Below are positions 36,520 to 45,149 of a stretch of DNA of 64,000 bases, piece by piece. The notes beneath the pieces were generated by a model, which did no database searches, was not told the origin of the DNA, and worked only from the letters and a program-made list of their open reading frames with translations. A program made the translations under genes and the position numbers. This stretch comes from Pseudomonadota bacterium. Its GTDB lineage: Bacteria; Pseudomonadota; Gammaproteobacteria; Xanthomonadales; Xanthomonadaceae. The stretch covers positions 52,098 through 116,097 of the forward strand of contig CAUJJS010000254.1 of the NCBI GenBank assembly GCA_963205415.1, in the 5' to 3' direction. Position 1 is the stretch's first letter. Every line of letters begins with the position of its first letter.

Positions 36520-37037
36520 AGCTGACCGCGTTGGCCGATGTCACGGCTTACCGGATGCATGTGCCCAGATGGGCCGTCGCGCCAACCAGCGGGGCGGGGG
36601 CGGCCAAGCTTGGCGGGAGAGCCAATCGTCCCGGCGTGGAGGCCCTTTATCTGGCGCTGGAGACGGAGACGGCCGTTCGTGAATACCAGCAGGTTTCCAC
36701 GCTGTTGCCGCCCGGCACATTGACGAGCTATAAACTGACGGCAGCGCCGGTGGTCGATTTCACTGCGAGCTTCAGCGCGTCCGTATGGGAGCCCATTTGG
36801 GAAGACTTCTACTGCGACTGGCGTGAACTGTGGTTCAACCAACGTGTCGAGCCACCGAGTTGGGTCGTTGGGGATACGGTGATCGCTGTGGGGGTGAAAG
36901 GCATCCTGTTTCCTTCGCGTCTGGCCAAGGGCGGAACCAACCTGGTGTTATTTACCCACATGCTGGCTGCGCCGGATGTGTTGGAAGTTTTCGATCCGGG
37001 AAAGGCACTGCCGCAGACTCAGGCCTCCTGGTCTTGA
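36516..37037 (+). CDS. RES-domain toxin
   Basis: A 173-residue RES toxin, a family that consumes NAD+ by phosphorolysis or hydrolysis. It begins LTALADVTAYRMHVPRWAVAP, with the conserved Arg, and contains ALYLALETETAVREYQQ near residue 48, GVKGILFPSRLAKGGTNLVLF near residue 130 including the conserved Ser and Asn of the family. ATG 36516 overlaps the antitoxin. An addiction module for the element. Confidence 0.88.
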   Translation: MKLTALADVTAYRMHVPRWAVAPTSGAGAAKLGGRANRPGVEALYLALETETAVREYQQVSTLLPPGTLTSYKLTAAPVVDFTASFSASVWEPIWEDFYCDWRELWFNQRVEPPSWVVGDTVIAVGVKGILFPSRLAKGGTNLVLFTHMLAAPDVLEVFDPGKALPQTQASWS

Positions 37038-37143
37038 CGGGAATGGCTGGCGAACTGGATTCGCCAGTTGTCTGGTGAGCCTGCTGGCATGGAGCAGTCC
37101 CGGACCATCTCATCCATCTTGCCAGTTTCGGTGGAGGCCGTTC

Positions 37144-38331
37144 TCACTGCCATGGGCTGTCGTCCGAATCGCTGAGCTCCATTGATACCGCTGGAGTGGG
37201 CGCTTTTGTGCGCATAACTACTGACGGACCTATATACGCGCCTGATGCCCGAATGCGCGCATGTCCAGCCAGTTCTGACACTTCTTTTCGAGCGAACTGA
37301 TCGGCGTCGCGCGGCAAAGCCACACCGCCCCGAACGGGTGGTGGCTGTCCCGTCAACAACTCAAAATGGTCAATCAATGCCTCATGGCGCAATCCGTGAG
37401 CGGTTACCCCCAGTTCCCGAAACGTGATTCCGAATTTCTCCAGCACGTAATCAAAGCGCCGCAGGTTCTGCTTTAGATCACTTGCAGGGTCCCCCATGTG
37501 AGCATCCCGGTTACAGACAACACTTTGTGCGAGAATGACCGCCGCCAACCGGGCAGGGCTGTCCACGGGTATAAAACGCACCCGTCCGCCCTTGCCTTTG
37601 ATCCTCACATACCGATCCGCTGCCTTGCTTTCGGGGGGCAGTCCCGTTTCGCTGAAAGGCAAGACGTGCTCAAAGGGCCGGAATTGGATGGACTCCTTGC
37701 GTCGCAGCCCCATGGCCCTGATCAGCCGCAGCGAAGCGCCGACATACTGGTCATAGGCATGCACCTGGTCGATTACATCGTCAATGTCAACGCCAGCGGC
37801 AGACCAACTTTTGTCCCGCTGCGCATACTCATGTCGCTGGTATTCCTCCACGCTCAGGCCGTAATGCGCTGGCCCCCGCACAAAGCCATGCTTGCCCATC
37901 CACATGCCCAAGCCGCGCAGGAAACTCAGGTAAGTCTGAATCGTGGCCGGAGCGAGATGCTCCTGTTGCCAGACCTGCACCATGGCATGAATGTGTTTCT
38001 GTCCCAGGTTGCGCGGATCGGGAATGGTGTTGAATCCGGCTTTGACCTTCAAGTCGCGGAAGAAGCGCCGCAGGAACTGGGCACGTTCATACCGTGTCTT
38101 GTGGGAAACGGTTTTCTCCAGCGAGGTGTGCAATGTATTGAAGAGTTCCAGCAGCACCTCCAGTACTTTGAGCGGAGGTGCTTTGCCTGGCGGGTAGCCC
38201 GCCAGGATTTCCTGGGCAGTCTTGCCTGACCACGACAGGCGGCGTGGGGGTTGATTGGCAGTCAGGCGGCCAGGACTGACCGAGCCTTGAGGTCGGCGAA
38301 GCGAAGTTCCAAAAGAAAGTCTGTTTTTCAT
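37144..38331 (-). CDS. Tyrosine recombinase, integrase domain-containing
   Basis: A 395-residue protein with an N-terminal SAM-like core-binding region (residues about 40-160) and a catalytic domain with Arg I (RAMGLRRKESIQF), the box-II pair His-x-x-Arg (TAHGLRHEALIDHF), the second His (LAGHARIRASGAYIG) and the nucleophilic Tyr in GAYIG, so all key residues are present. Unlike the P4-type integrase at 41.8 kb it lies well inside the element and away from any attachment site that I can see. ATG 38331 begins MKNRLSFGTSLRR. Confidence 0.8.
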   Translation of the reverse strand: MKNRLSFGTSLRRPQGSVSPGRLTANQPPRRLSWSGKTAQEILAGYPPGKAPPLKVLEVLLELFNTLHTSLEKTVSHKTRYERAQFLRRFFRDLKVKAGFNTIPDPRNLGQKHIHAMVQVWQQEHLAPATIQTYLSFLRGLGMWMGKHGFVRGPAHYGLSVEEYQRHEYAQRDKSWSAAGVDIDDVIDQVHAYDQYVGASLRLIRAMGLRRKESIQFRPFEHVLPFSETGLPPESKAADRYVRIKGKGGRVRFIPVDSPARLAAVILAQSVVCNRDAHMGDPASDLKQNLRRFDYVLEKFGITFRELGVTAHGLRHEALIDHFELLTGQPPPVRGGVALPRDADQFARKEVSELAGHARIRASGAYIGPSVVMRTKAPTPAVSMELSDSDDSPWQ

Positions 38332-38381
38332 GACGTTGTATTCCAGGGTCGACCGCCCGCCGCCCGAACGGCGGGCAGGTA

Positions 38382-38687
38382 TTAAGAAATGCATGGAATC
38401 CCAAGGGAATCACCCACCGAGCGGATTCCGTCGCCCGGCAGGTTCGTGGTCAAAACTCCGGTGCAGCACGCGACCACCGAAGTGCGGCACCGACCCAGTG
38501 TTTTGCCAGCCAGCGCTTTAGCGCTGGCCAGCTCGGTCTTTCTTAAAAATGAAATATGTGATCCGTCCCACCTGTGCATTTCTACAACCATGGGGTTGGT
38601 GATGCCGACCCGCCTCAAGGGCGTGCCAAAGGGCATCCGTGACAAGGTCAAGCCTTGCACGTACTGATGGATCAGTTCTGGATTCAT
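38382..38687 (-). CDS. Possible small protein upstream of the internal recombinase
   Basis: A 101-residue leftward frame, MNPELIHQYVQGLTLSRMPF, then VVEMHRWDGSHISFLRKTELASAKALAGKTLGR, that reads like a soluble protein. The ribosome site is weak (GTGGATGGCGC). Not recognised. It would be transcribed with the recombinase 51 bases downstream. The overlapping plus-strand frame is less convincing. Confidence 0.35.
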   Translation of the reverse strand: MNPELIHQYVQGLTLSRMPFGTPLRRVGITNPMVVEMHRWDGSHISFLRKTELASAKALAGKTLGRCRTSVVACCTGVLTTNLPGDGIRSVGDSLGIPCIS

Positions 38688-38689
38688 AG

Positions 38690-39552
38690 CGCCATCCACT
38701 CGTATGGGTCCACCCCTGACCGAAAGTCCAGGGCAGTGCCGAGTTTGTGAGCGGGGACGCGCGGGGAGCCTAAAGAGGCAAACACAACCGCGCGCTGCGT
38801 AAAACGCGTGCTCAAAGGATGGCGGGAACAGGGGTGCGGCATCCAGTGCCGACCGTGTGCTCGAAAACCGTGGCGCGTTTCAGGGAACGCCCAGCGAACA
38901 ACGCTGGCAAGGCCACAAGGGGTTGCACTACGAGGAAACCACGGGGCCATCACCTCATGGGTGATGGCTATTCCGGTTCAAAGACCGGAGTTTGGGGGCA
39001 GGTAACGACTGCGACGCCTTTTGCTCCGCGATGGAGCAGGGCCAGGACGGCCCTCGGGAATCTGTAGTTGACGCCGACCAGGAGTATGAGTCAAGCAGGC
39101 GTGCCGGAAACGGTGTCGATTTCCAGGCGGTTTTGGGTGGCGATTGAAGGGCCGGGATGTGCCCGTGAGCCGCGTTTATTTTCCCGAAGGTGTTGAAAGT
39201 GAGGCTGGATGCGGGCTTGACAAGGGAAATCGCAGCCTCTGGTTTCGGACGGGACTTTGACCGGGCTGTGGGCCAATTTGGAGGGGGGAACGGAAAAGAA
39301 CCTCAATCAGCGCGATCTGCGCAATTCACACCCTTGACAGCTCGGTTTGCCGTGAGACCGTGGTTCGACACGCAGGACTATTCCGCACATTCGATGAAAT
39401 CGATCTCGTTTCAGTGCGACCTGACAAGGTTGCATTGGGACCCATGCCAGAGCTGATCCCGAAATCGGACGGTTTGAAGGGAACTTCTGCGTGGATGGAC
39501 GGTATCGGGCCACCGATGCTGATCGCCCTGTAACCCTGATTTGGAGTTTTTT
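38690..39552 (-). ncRNA. Non-coding region with radC-RNA-like part B (copy 5)
   Basis: An 860-base gap between the internal recombinase and parM. Part B occurs at 38,998-39,012 (GCAG-GTAACGA-CTGC). Around it are a stem ATCACC/GGTGAT near 38,949, CCGG/CCGG near 38,974, GCTCC/GGAGC near 39,025 and GGCC/GGCC near 39,043, mirroring the stem-rich context of other copies. Upstream of an integrase gene fits the described context of the radC RNA motif. Bases 39,070-39,550 hold the parM leader; no iterons were recognised. Confidence 0.5.
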
Positions 39553-40599
39553 ATGGAATTGATCATTCGAGCCGTGGACGTTGGCTACGGCAACACCAAG
39601 TACGTCGCTGGGATTTCCGGTGATGAAATCCGTTGCGCCAGCTTTCCGTCGCTGGCCTATCCCTTTCCGCGCGACCCATCCACCACCCTGGGCGCAGATC
39701 GGCGCAAAACCGTCGCCATCCCGATTGGCGGCATGTTTTTTGAGGTGGGGCCGGACGTGATGCTGGCCGCCGACGCTTTTCGTGCCACGCAGATCCACGA
39801 CAACTTTATTGACACCCCGGAATACTTGGCCCTGGCACGCGGGGCACTGCGCATGATGAAGGTCGACACCATCGACCTGCTGGTGGTGGGGCTGCCGGTG
39901 GCCATGTTTGCCTTGAAGAAGGCCGCGCTGGAAAAGTTGATGACTGGTACTCACGACGTGGGTAATGGAAAGACCGTGCTGGTGCGCAAGGCGCTGGCCA
40001 TGGCACAGCCCAATGGGGCACTGATCGACTATGCCTCGCAGCATGACAAAGTGGTGGCAATGGAGAACGAGCACAGCCTGGTGATTGACCCCGGTTCGCG
40101 CACCTTCGACTGGCTGGTGGCGCGGGGCATGAAGTTGTCGCACAAGCGCAGCCATTCGGTCAACCGCGGGGTGTCCGACATCCTGCAGGTCATTGCGGAT
40201 GACATCAGCGCGGAGATTGGCCAACCTTACAACCAGTTGGACGCCATCGACCTGGCCTTGCGCACCAACAAGAATCTGACGATCTTCCAGCGGACCTACA
40301 GCCTGGCGCGCATGAAGCCCATGGTCGAAAGCGTGGCCAAGCAAGCGGTCGGGGCCATGATCCGCCGCATTGGCGAGTTCTATGACGTTCAGCACGTTAT
40401 TCTGGTTGGTGGAGGTGCCTTTCTTTTCAAGAAGGCAGTCAAGGAGGCTTTTGCGACGCACCAGATATTGGAGGTGAAGGAACCAATGTTCTCGAATCTC
40501 CGGGGTTACCAGATCGCAGGCACGAATTACGCCGCCACTGCGATGCAGGCGTCGTCACGCTTGTCGCCCGCAGTGCGGTCGGAAGGAGAGGGCGCATGA
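39553..40599 (+). CDS. parM: ParM/StbA-like actin-fold segregation protein
   Basis: A 348-residue actin-like ATPase. Phosphate-1 loop IRAVDVGYGNTKYVAG is at residues 5-20, DLLVVGLPVAMFALKK near residue 117 (connect region), phosphate-2 VIDPGSRTFDWLVARG near residue 178 and the adenosine motif HVILVGGGAFLFKKAVKEAF near residue 287. The sequence is close to PRTRC system protein D as I recall it. GGAG precedes ATG 39553 by eight bases. It overlaps the next gene by four bases, as is usual for actin-adaptor operons. Filaments of such proteins separate plasmid copies; in an ICE this would act on the excised circle. Confidence 0.82.
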   Translation: MELIIRAVDVGYGNTKYVAGISGDEIRCASFPSLAYPFPRDPSTTLGADRRKTVAIPIGGMFFEVGPDVMLAADAFRATQIHDNFIDTPEYLALARGALRMMKVDTIDLLVVGLPVAMFALKKAALEKLMTGTHDVGNGKTVLVRKALAMAQPNGALIDYASQHDKVVAMENEHSLVIDPGSRTFDWLVARGMKLSHKRSHSVNRGVSDILQVIADDISAEIGQPYNQLDAIDLALRTNKNLTIFQRTYSLARMKPMVESVAKQAVGAMIRRIGEFYDVQHVILVGGGAFLFKKAVKEAFATHQILEVKEPMFSNLRGYQIAGTNYAATAMQASSRLSPAVRSEGEGA

Positions 40600-40898
40600 C
40601 ACAGAAGACAGACCCCAATACCGAGCCGGTGCGCTTGCTGTTTGAGATGACACGCGAGGACAACCCGCGCCTGTATGACGACCTGATCCGGTTCAACAAG
40701 GGGACGAAGCGGGTGAACCGGCTGCGCTTTCTGGCCCAAGAAGGGCTGTTGGCGCAGAACTGGATGTTGGTGCCGGTGGGAGGTGGCATATCTCATTCGC
40801 CTGGGGCAGCACGGCCCGCTTCTATAAGTGTGAACCCAATCGCAGCGGGGCACATGGTCCAGGCATTCGATGTGCCGACCCTTGGTGGGGAGGACTGA
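40596..40898 (+). CDS. Small protein downstream of parM (possible adaptor)
   Basis: A 100-residue protein, VRLLFEMTREDNPRLYDDLIRFNKGTKRVNRLRFLAQEGLL, then a short Gly/Pro-rich end. It overlaps the parM stop (ATGA). The pattern TKRVNRLRFLAQEGLL is similar to partner proteins placed after element-borne actins, which bind DNA and recruit the filament. That role is inferred from position and the basic helical N-terminal half. Confidence 0.6.
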   Translation: MTQKTDPNTEPVRLLFEMTREDNPRLYDDLIRFNKGTKRVNRLRFLAQEGLLAQNWMLVPVGGGISHSPGAARPASISVNPIAAGHMVQAFDVPTLGGED

Positions 40899-40900
40899 TC

Positions 40901-41224
40901 GTGGCCGAGCTGAAAAAGCATATGCATCAGAAGGTGACGGTCGGCGCCTCGGAACTGGCACAGATGGGTGTGTGCGAACGCTTGGTGGTTTTCGAGCATC
41001 GGTATGGCAGGCAACGGACCGCAGAACAGCAGCGGGCAGCCATGCGCGGCCTGCGAGCCCATAAGCGGTTCTATCGGGAGCGGCAGGGGGATTCAGCCCG
41101 CCAGGGACGTTGTTTTGTGGGGCACTTCAGATATTGGGCCAGAAAGCTTCAGCGGGCCTGGTACCGTTTGATCCGGTATGTGGCACGATGGCTTCAGGCC
41201 CCGGAATCGCGCGATGGGCCTTGA
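40901..41224 (+). CDS. Cas4/RecB-nuclease-like N-terminal half protein
   Basis: A 107-residue protein with a GTG start at 40901 after GGGGAGGACT. ASELAQMGVCERLVVFEHRYG near residue 16 has a Cys in the position of the first Cys of Cas4, and AAMRGLRAHKRFYRERQG provides the G...H (motif I His) of the RecB/PD-(D/E)XK fold. The remaining metal-binding residues D and ExK are missing; they are in the next gene. The C-terminal part is a basic helix (FRYWARKLQRAWYRLIRYVARWLQ). Possibly half of a split nuclease. Confidence 0.55.
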   Translation: MAELKKHMHQKVTVGASELAQMGVCERLVVFEHRYGRQRTAEQQRAAMRGLRAHKRFYRERQGDSARQGRCFVGHFRYWARKLQRAWYRLIRYVARWLQAPESRDGP

Positions 41225-41741
41225 AACTGTTGCCGTGGTGTGGTTTGTTGCGGTTGTTGTTGTCCTCTGGTGGCACTTGTGGCCGCGTCCTCCTGAGGAC
41301 GAGCTACCGCCGGAGTTGCGTGGCACTCGCTTGGTCTATGCGGAGCGCCTATTTCGTTCGTTTGGGCCGATATCGATCACGGCCAAGGTGGACAGGGCCT
41401 ACCGCGATGCGAAAGGAGCGTTGGTACTGGTCGAGCTGAAGACCCGGACGGTGCATCGGGCATATCGGTCGGATGTCATTGAGTTGTCGGCCCAGCGCGT
41501 GGCGTTGATGGCACAGATGGGGGAGAGTGTTGCGGACCATGCCTATGTCTTGACGGAGCGACCGGATGGTCTCCGAACGGGATGCCATCGAGTGAGGCTC
41601 ATGGAGCCTGTCGATCTGAATGCCCTGGTTGCGAGGCGGGAAAAACTGCTTGCTGGAAAGGTCGAACCTCAGCCCACCTGCGCACCGGGGATGTGTCAGA
41701 AATGTGCGTTCGTTCGGCCATGCGATCCACCTTGGCGGTGA
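41214..41741 (+). CDS. PD-(D/E)XK nuclease-like protein with membrane anchor and Cys cluster
   Basis: A 175-residue protein. A single membrane segment is at residues 5-24 (TVAVVWFVAVVVVLWWHLWP). Then FGPISITAKVDRAYRDAKGALVLVELKTRTV holds the motif II Asp and the motif III E-x-K, with HRAYRSDVIELSAQRVAL as the following Q-containing helix. The C terminus has TCAPGMCQKCAFVRPC (C-x4-C-x2-C-x5-C), like the Fe-S cluster of Cas4. It lacks the motif I His, which the preceding, overlapping gene provides. ATG 41214 overlaps that gene by 11 bases. Confidence 0.65.
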   Translation: MGLETVAVVWFVAVVVVLWWHLWPRPPEDELPPELRGTRLVYAERLFRSFGPISITAKVDRAYRDAKGALVLVELKTRTVHRAYRSDVIELSAQRVALMAQMGESVADHAYVLTERPDGLRTGCHRVRLMEPVDLNALVARREKLLAGKVEPQPTCAPGMCQKCAFVRPCDPPWR

Positions 41742-41805
41742 GCAGATCGACCAAATCCGTCATTGGTACTTGCTGCCCGTAAGCTGAATCGAATCGGCGG
41801 AGTTG

Positions 41806-43167
41806 CTAATTCTTCACTTTCAATATCGATTCAAGATGCGCGCCGAGCACATTCCACGCGTCGCGCTTCTCGGGAGCAAACTCATAGCGCCCGTAGATAC
41901 GTCCGAGCTTGCCACCTACTACATGATTGAGGCACCGTTCACGCACATGCTCGGACACGCCGAGTGACTGCATCAAAGTCGACCCAGTTCGGCGCAAATC
42001 ATGAGGGGTCCATTCACCGCCTGGGAGGACGAGTGTGTTGTCGTTGCGGCGATTCTTCAGCGGTTTGCGCTTCTTGAACTGGAATTGGCGGTCCCCAATC
42101 TGCTTCGAGACCGACTTCGGACTCAAGTGACTGTCTTCGTCGCGCGATGGAAAGCACCAAATGCTGTCCTTCGTGATCTGTCGAAGTGCCTGAAACTGTT
42201 GCAGCGCGAAGTCGGACAGGAACACCATCCATTCGACTTTTGTCTTTGTACTCTCGCGGGGCACAAGCCACTCGCCGGTTTGCAAGTTGACGTGCTCCCA
42301 GCGCGCATTGCAAAGCTCCCCTATGCGGCAGCAAGTGGACAGCATGATCCATATGGAAAGTCTCGTTTCGGCGCTCACGGGGCGAACTCCGGTGCGCTTA
42401 TTCGGGGCATTGTCGTACTCGGCCTGCATCCTGACAAAGATGTCGCGCAGAGTGCGTATCTCATCCGCGGTGAGGATGCGATCACGTTCGTTGGCGAGAT
42501 CGTATTCGGCAAGCACAACCTGCTTTGCTTCGACAAGCTCAGCTGGATTGCCTTCTATCAGCAACGGTCGCCAAGGTTTGCGTTTCTCGGCCCAGCGAAA
42601 GAGCTGACGGAGATCTGCAAGCTGAAGGACCGCTGTACGGCACTTTCCCCGCGTGCGGCCAATCTTACGGAGCAGGTCCCGAATGTCCGACTCTGTCACA
42701 TGGCGGACAGGCTTTGCGCCGAGCGTCGGCAGGATATTCTTTTCGAACGACCTTCGTAATTCTGCGTTGGCATCACCTCGCGCCACGCCATCTGCAAGCC
42801 ATGCATCGAACATGGCTTTGAAAGGAAGGTCTTCCGCCTTGCGGCGCTCAGCCTCGGCACTGAGGGCTTTGAGTTCTTTTGCCTGTTCGGCCTCGACCGC
42901 GATCAGCGCGACTCGGGGATCGAGGCCTCCAGCGATGCGTTCTCGTTCGACATTAGCCCGTTCACGTGCGCTGGCCAGTGTGACGTCGTCCATATCGCCG
43001 AGAGATAGCTTGCGTCGCCGCCCGCTGTGCGTGTAAATAAGTTGCCACGTCTTCTTGCCAGTTGGAAGCACACGCAAGAACAGTCCATCACCGTCGCTGA
43101 CCAGGTACTCCTTGCCCGTTGGCTTGGCCGCTCTTACGGCCTTTACGGTCAATAAATCACGTGCCAT
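41806..43167 (-). CDS. int: P4-type tyrosine integrase (DUF4102 N-terminal domain)
   Basis: A 453-residue integrase. The DUF4102 arm-binding domain comprises LTVKAVRAAKPTGKEYLVSDGDGLFLRVLPTGKKTWQL (residues 5-42), with RRKLSLGDMDDVTLASARERA. Catalytic residues are Arg in CCRIGELCNARWEHV, His-x-x-Arg in TPHDLRRTGSTLMQ, His in CLNHVVGGKLGRIYGRY, and the Tyr of GRYEF. ATG 43167 is used; the upstream part of the frame has no role. The gene lies beside the tRNA-Arg fragment at 43,431 and reads away from it. It is the probable integration enzyme of the element. Confidence 0.93.
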   Translation of the reverse strand: MARDLLTVKAVRAAKPTGKEYLVSDGDGLFLRVLPTGKKTWQLIYTHSGRRRKLSLGDMDDVTLASARERANVERERIAGGLDPRVALIAVEAEQAKELKALSAEAERRKAEDLPFKAMFDAWLADGVARGDANAELRRSFEKNILPTLGAKPVRHVTESDIRDLLRKIGRTRGKCRTAVLQLADLRQLFRWAEKRKPWRPLLIEGNPAELVEAKQVVLAEYDLANERDRILTADEIRTLRDIFVRMQAEYDNAPNKRTGVRPVSAETRLSIWIMLSTCCRIGELCNARWEHVNLQTGEWLVPRESTKTKVEWMVFLSDFALQQFQALRQITKDSIWCFPSRDEDSHLSPKSVSKQIGDRQFQFKKRKPLKNRRNDNTLVLPGGEWTPHDLRRTGSTLMQSLGVSEHVRERCLNHVVGGKLGRIYGRYEFAPEKRDAWNVLGAHLESILKVKN

Positions 43168-43430
43168 GTAGCCCCACTTTCTAGCAGTACCATGTGTGAG
43201 AACGCTCGTGGCAATGTTCACGAGTTAGCCCCTTTCATGATGGTAAATATTTTAGGTCAAATGCCATGTTCTGGGAACAGTCTGGGAACGATTGGCGAGG
43301 GCTATGGTGAAACGCTTTGGGACGGTGTGACACCACTATTTGCAATAATTCTTAATATTATCAATAAGTTAGGCGAATTTCATGGCATCCAATGACGTCT
43401 CAAGAAGTGCATTAAAAAGGTGTATATACG

Positions 43431-43478
43431 TGGCTACGAACCAAGGGGTCGTGGGTTCGATTCCTGCCAGCCGCACCA
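43431..43478 (+). other. Right attachment site: 3' half of tRNA-Arg(ACG)
   Basis: The 48 bases contain the anticodon loop CTACGAA, the 3' strand of the anticodon stem, the variable loop, the T arm GTGGGTTCGATTCCTGC and the acceptor end with encoded CCA, as in bacterial tRNA-Arg(ACG). The 5' half is missing; upstream is AT-rich integrase leader, with the repeat CTGGGAAC twice near 43,270-43,290. A 3' tRNA half beside an integrase is the standard scar at the far end of an integrated element. Confidence 0.88.
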
Positions 43479-43483
43479 ACTTG

Positions 43484-43519
43484 AAAAGCCTTGCAAACCT
43501 GGGTTTGCAAGGCTTTTTT
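43484..43519 (+). terminator. tRNA-Arg terminator
   Basis: AAGCCTTGCAAACC pairs with GGTTTGCAAGGCTT followed by TTTT. It sits six bases beyond the CCA end, so it is the original terminator of the interrupted tRNA gene, left on the chromosome side. Confidence 0.9.
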
Positions 43520-43535
43520 CATGCCCGCGCCCGCG

Positions 43536-44531
43536 CTATTGCGGGCTCTCGCCCCGCGGTTCCCGCTCCATCAGGGCGGCCACTGCCTGCGCGGGCCGCA
43601 TCCGGCCATCGAGCAGCGCCACCACCGCCTCGGCGATCGGCATTTCCACGCCGAGCCGGCGCGCCCGCTCGGCGACGGTGCGGGCGCTGTAGACCCCCTC
43701 GGCGACGTGGCCGAGGGACTGCACCGCCTGCTCCAGCGACCGGCCCTGCGCCAGCAGCAGGCCGACGCGGCGGTTGCGCGACAGGTCTCCGGTCGCGGTG
43801 AGCACCAGGTCCCCCAGGCCGGACAGGCCCATGAAGGTTTCGGCGCGCGCGCCCAGGGCGGCCCCCAGGCGCGACATCTCGGCCAGGCCGCGCGTGATGA
43901 GCGCGGCGCGCGCGTTCAGGCCCAGCTGCAGGCCGTCGCACAGGCCGGTGGCGATCGCCAGCACGTTCTTGACCGCACCACCCACCTCGACGCCGACGAT
44001 GTCATCGTTCGCATACACCCGCAGATGGGGGCCGTGCAAGGCCCGCACCAGCGCATCGCGCACCGCCGCGCGGCTGCTGGCGGCCACCAGCGCGGTGGGC
44101 CGCGACTGCGCCACTTCGAGCGCGAAACTCGGGCCGCTGAGCGCACCGGCCTGCAGCGCGGGCGCCACCTGGGCGCACACCTCGTGCGCCATCAGCCCGG
44201 AACCGGCCTCGAAGCCCTTGCAGAGCCAGGCGACGGGCGCCGCCACGCCCCGCAGCGCCTGGAGCCACGTGCGCAGCGCCGCCATGGGCGTGGCGACGAT
44301 GACCAGGCCGGCCTGCGCGAGCAGGGCCGCGCAGTCGCCGCTGGCGACGTGCAGTGCCTCCGGGAACGCGGCGCCGCGCAGATAGCGGGCATTTTCCCGC
44401 GCGGCCTGCATCGCACCGGCCTGCGCCGCATCGCGCGCCCAGAGCGTGACGCGGTGCCCGGCCGGGTGCCCGGCCGCGCTGATGGCGATCGCCGTGCCCC
44501 ATGCGCCGGCACCGATGACGACGATGTTCAT
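43536..44531 (-). CDS. gpsA: Glycerol-3-phosphate dehydrogenase (NAD(P)+)
   Basis: A 331-residue enzyme reducing dihydroxyacetone phosphate to sn-glycerol 3-phosphate for phospholipid synthesis. N-terminal Rossmann motif [33 protein letters not shown] and [12 protein letters not shown] near residue 130; the catalytic Lys in [22 protein letters not shown]; then [21 protein letters not shown]. First chromosomal gene right of the element, its 3' end facing the tRNA. Base composition is clearly more GC-rich than the element, with G/C at most third positions. Confidence 0.96.
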   Translation of the reverse strand: MNIVVIGAGAWGTAIAISAAGHPAGHRVTLWARDAAQAGAMQAARENARYLRGAAFPEALHVASGDCAALLAQAGLVIVATPMAALRTWLQALRGVAAPVAWLCKGFEAGSGLMAHEVCAQVAPALQAGALSGPSFALEVAQSRPTALVAASSRAAVRDALVRALHGPHLRVYANDDIVGVEVGGAVKNVLAIATGLCDGLQLGLNARAALITRGLAEMSRLGAALGARAETFMGLSGLGDLVLTATGDLSRNRRVGLLLAQGRSLEQAVQSLGHVAEGVYSARTVAERARRLGVEMPIAEAVVALLDGRMRPAQAVAALMEREPRGESPQ

Positions 44532-44586
44532 GGCGTGCAGCGCCTGCCGCGCAACGGCAAGAGAGAGGGGTCCGGCGCGCGCGGCC

Positions 44587-45048
44587 TCACTGCGGCGTGC
44601 CGTTCGCCCCCTGCGCCGCGGCGGCCGCCTGCTGCTGCTCGAACATCACCTGGAAGTTGATTTCGGCCAGGTGCACCGGCGGAAAGCCCGCCCGCGTGAT
44701 CACGTCGGCGACGTTGGAGCGCGCATAGGGGTAGATGATCTGCGGGCAGACGACGCGCAGCACGCTGTCCATCTGCTCCTGCGGCACGTTGCGGATCTCG
44801 AAGATGCCGGCCTGCTTGACCTCCGCCAGGAAGACCGTCTTGTCCTTGTGCTTGGCATGCACCGTGGCCGACACCGTGACCTCGTAGATGCCCTCGGCCA
44901 CGGACTCCGCCCCGACGCCGAGCTGGATGTCGACGCTGGGCTGCTCCGGTTCGAGCAGGATCCCCGGAGAGTTGGGCTGCTCGAGCGACATGTCCTTCAG
45001 GTACATGCGCTGGATCTGGAAAACGGGGTTTGCTGGTGCGTCGGCCAT
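44587..45048 (-). CDS. secB: Protein-export chaperone SecB
   Basis: A 153-residue chaperone that holds preproteins unfolded and hands them to SecA. Family stretches are [20 protein letters not shown] at the N terminus, [21 protein letters not shown], and [36 protein letters not shown] 45048 begins MADAPANP; a TTG 15 bases upstream is less likely. It ends 55 bases before gpsA begins, the usual order in Burkholderiales. Confidence 0.96.
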   Translation of the reverse strand: MADAPANPVFQIQRMYLKDMSLEQPNSPGILLEPEQPSVDIQLGVGAESVAEGIYEVTVSATVHAKHKDKTVFLAEVKQAGIFEIRNVPQEQMDSVLRVVCPQIIYPYARSNVADVITRAGFPPVHLAEINFQVMFEQQQAAAAAQGANGTPQ

Positions 45049-45149
45049 GGTCAGGGTTTTCAAAGTTGCGGATACGACAAGGCCCGCCGGGGAGCGGCTC
45101 CCGCGGCAGGCACTTCAGCGGCGCATTATGCAGCGCCGCACGGGCTTGC

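Noticed and set aside
39307-40461. Minus-strand frame opposite parM
   Set aside because: The plus strand has a clear actin fold with all motifs; the antisense frame is His/Gln-rich and shows no domain.
43431-43478. A complete tRNA gene at the element boundary
   Set aside because: The sequence 5' of the anticodon loop does not form a D arm or acceptor strand, so only the 3' half is present.
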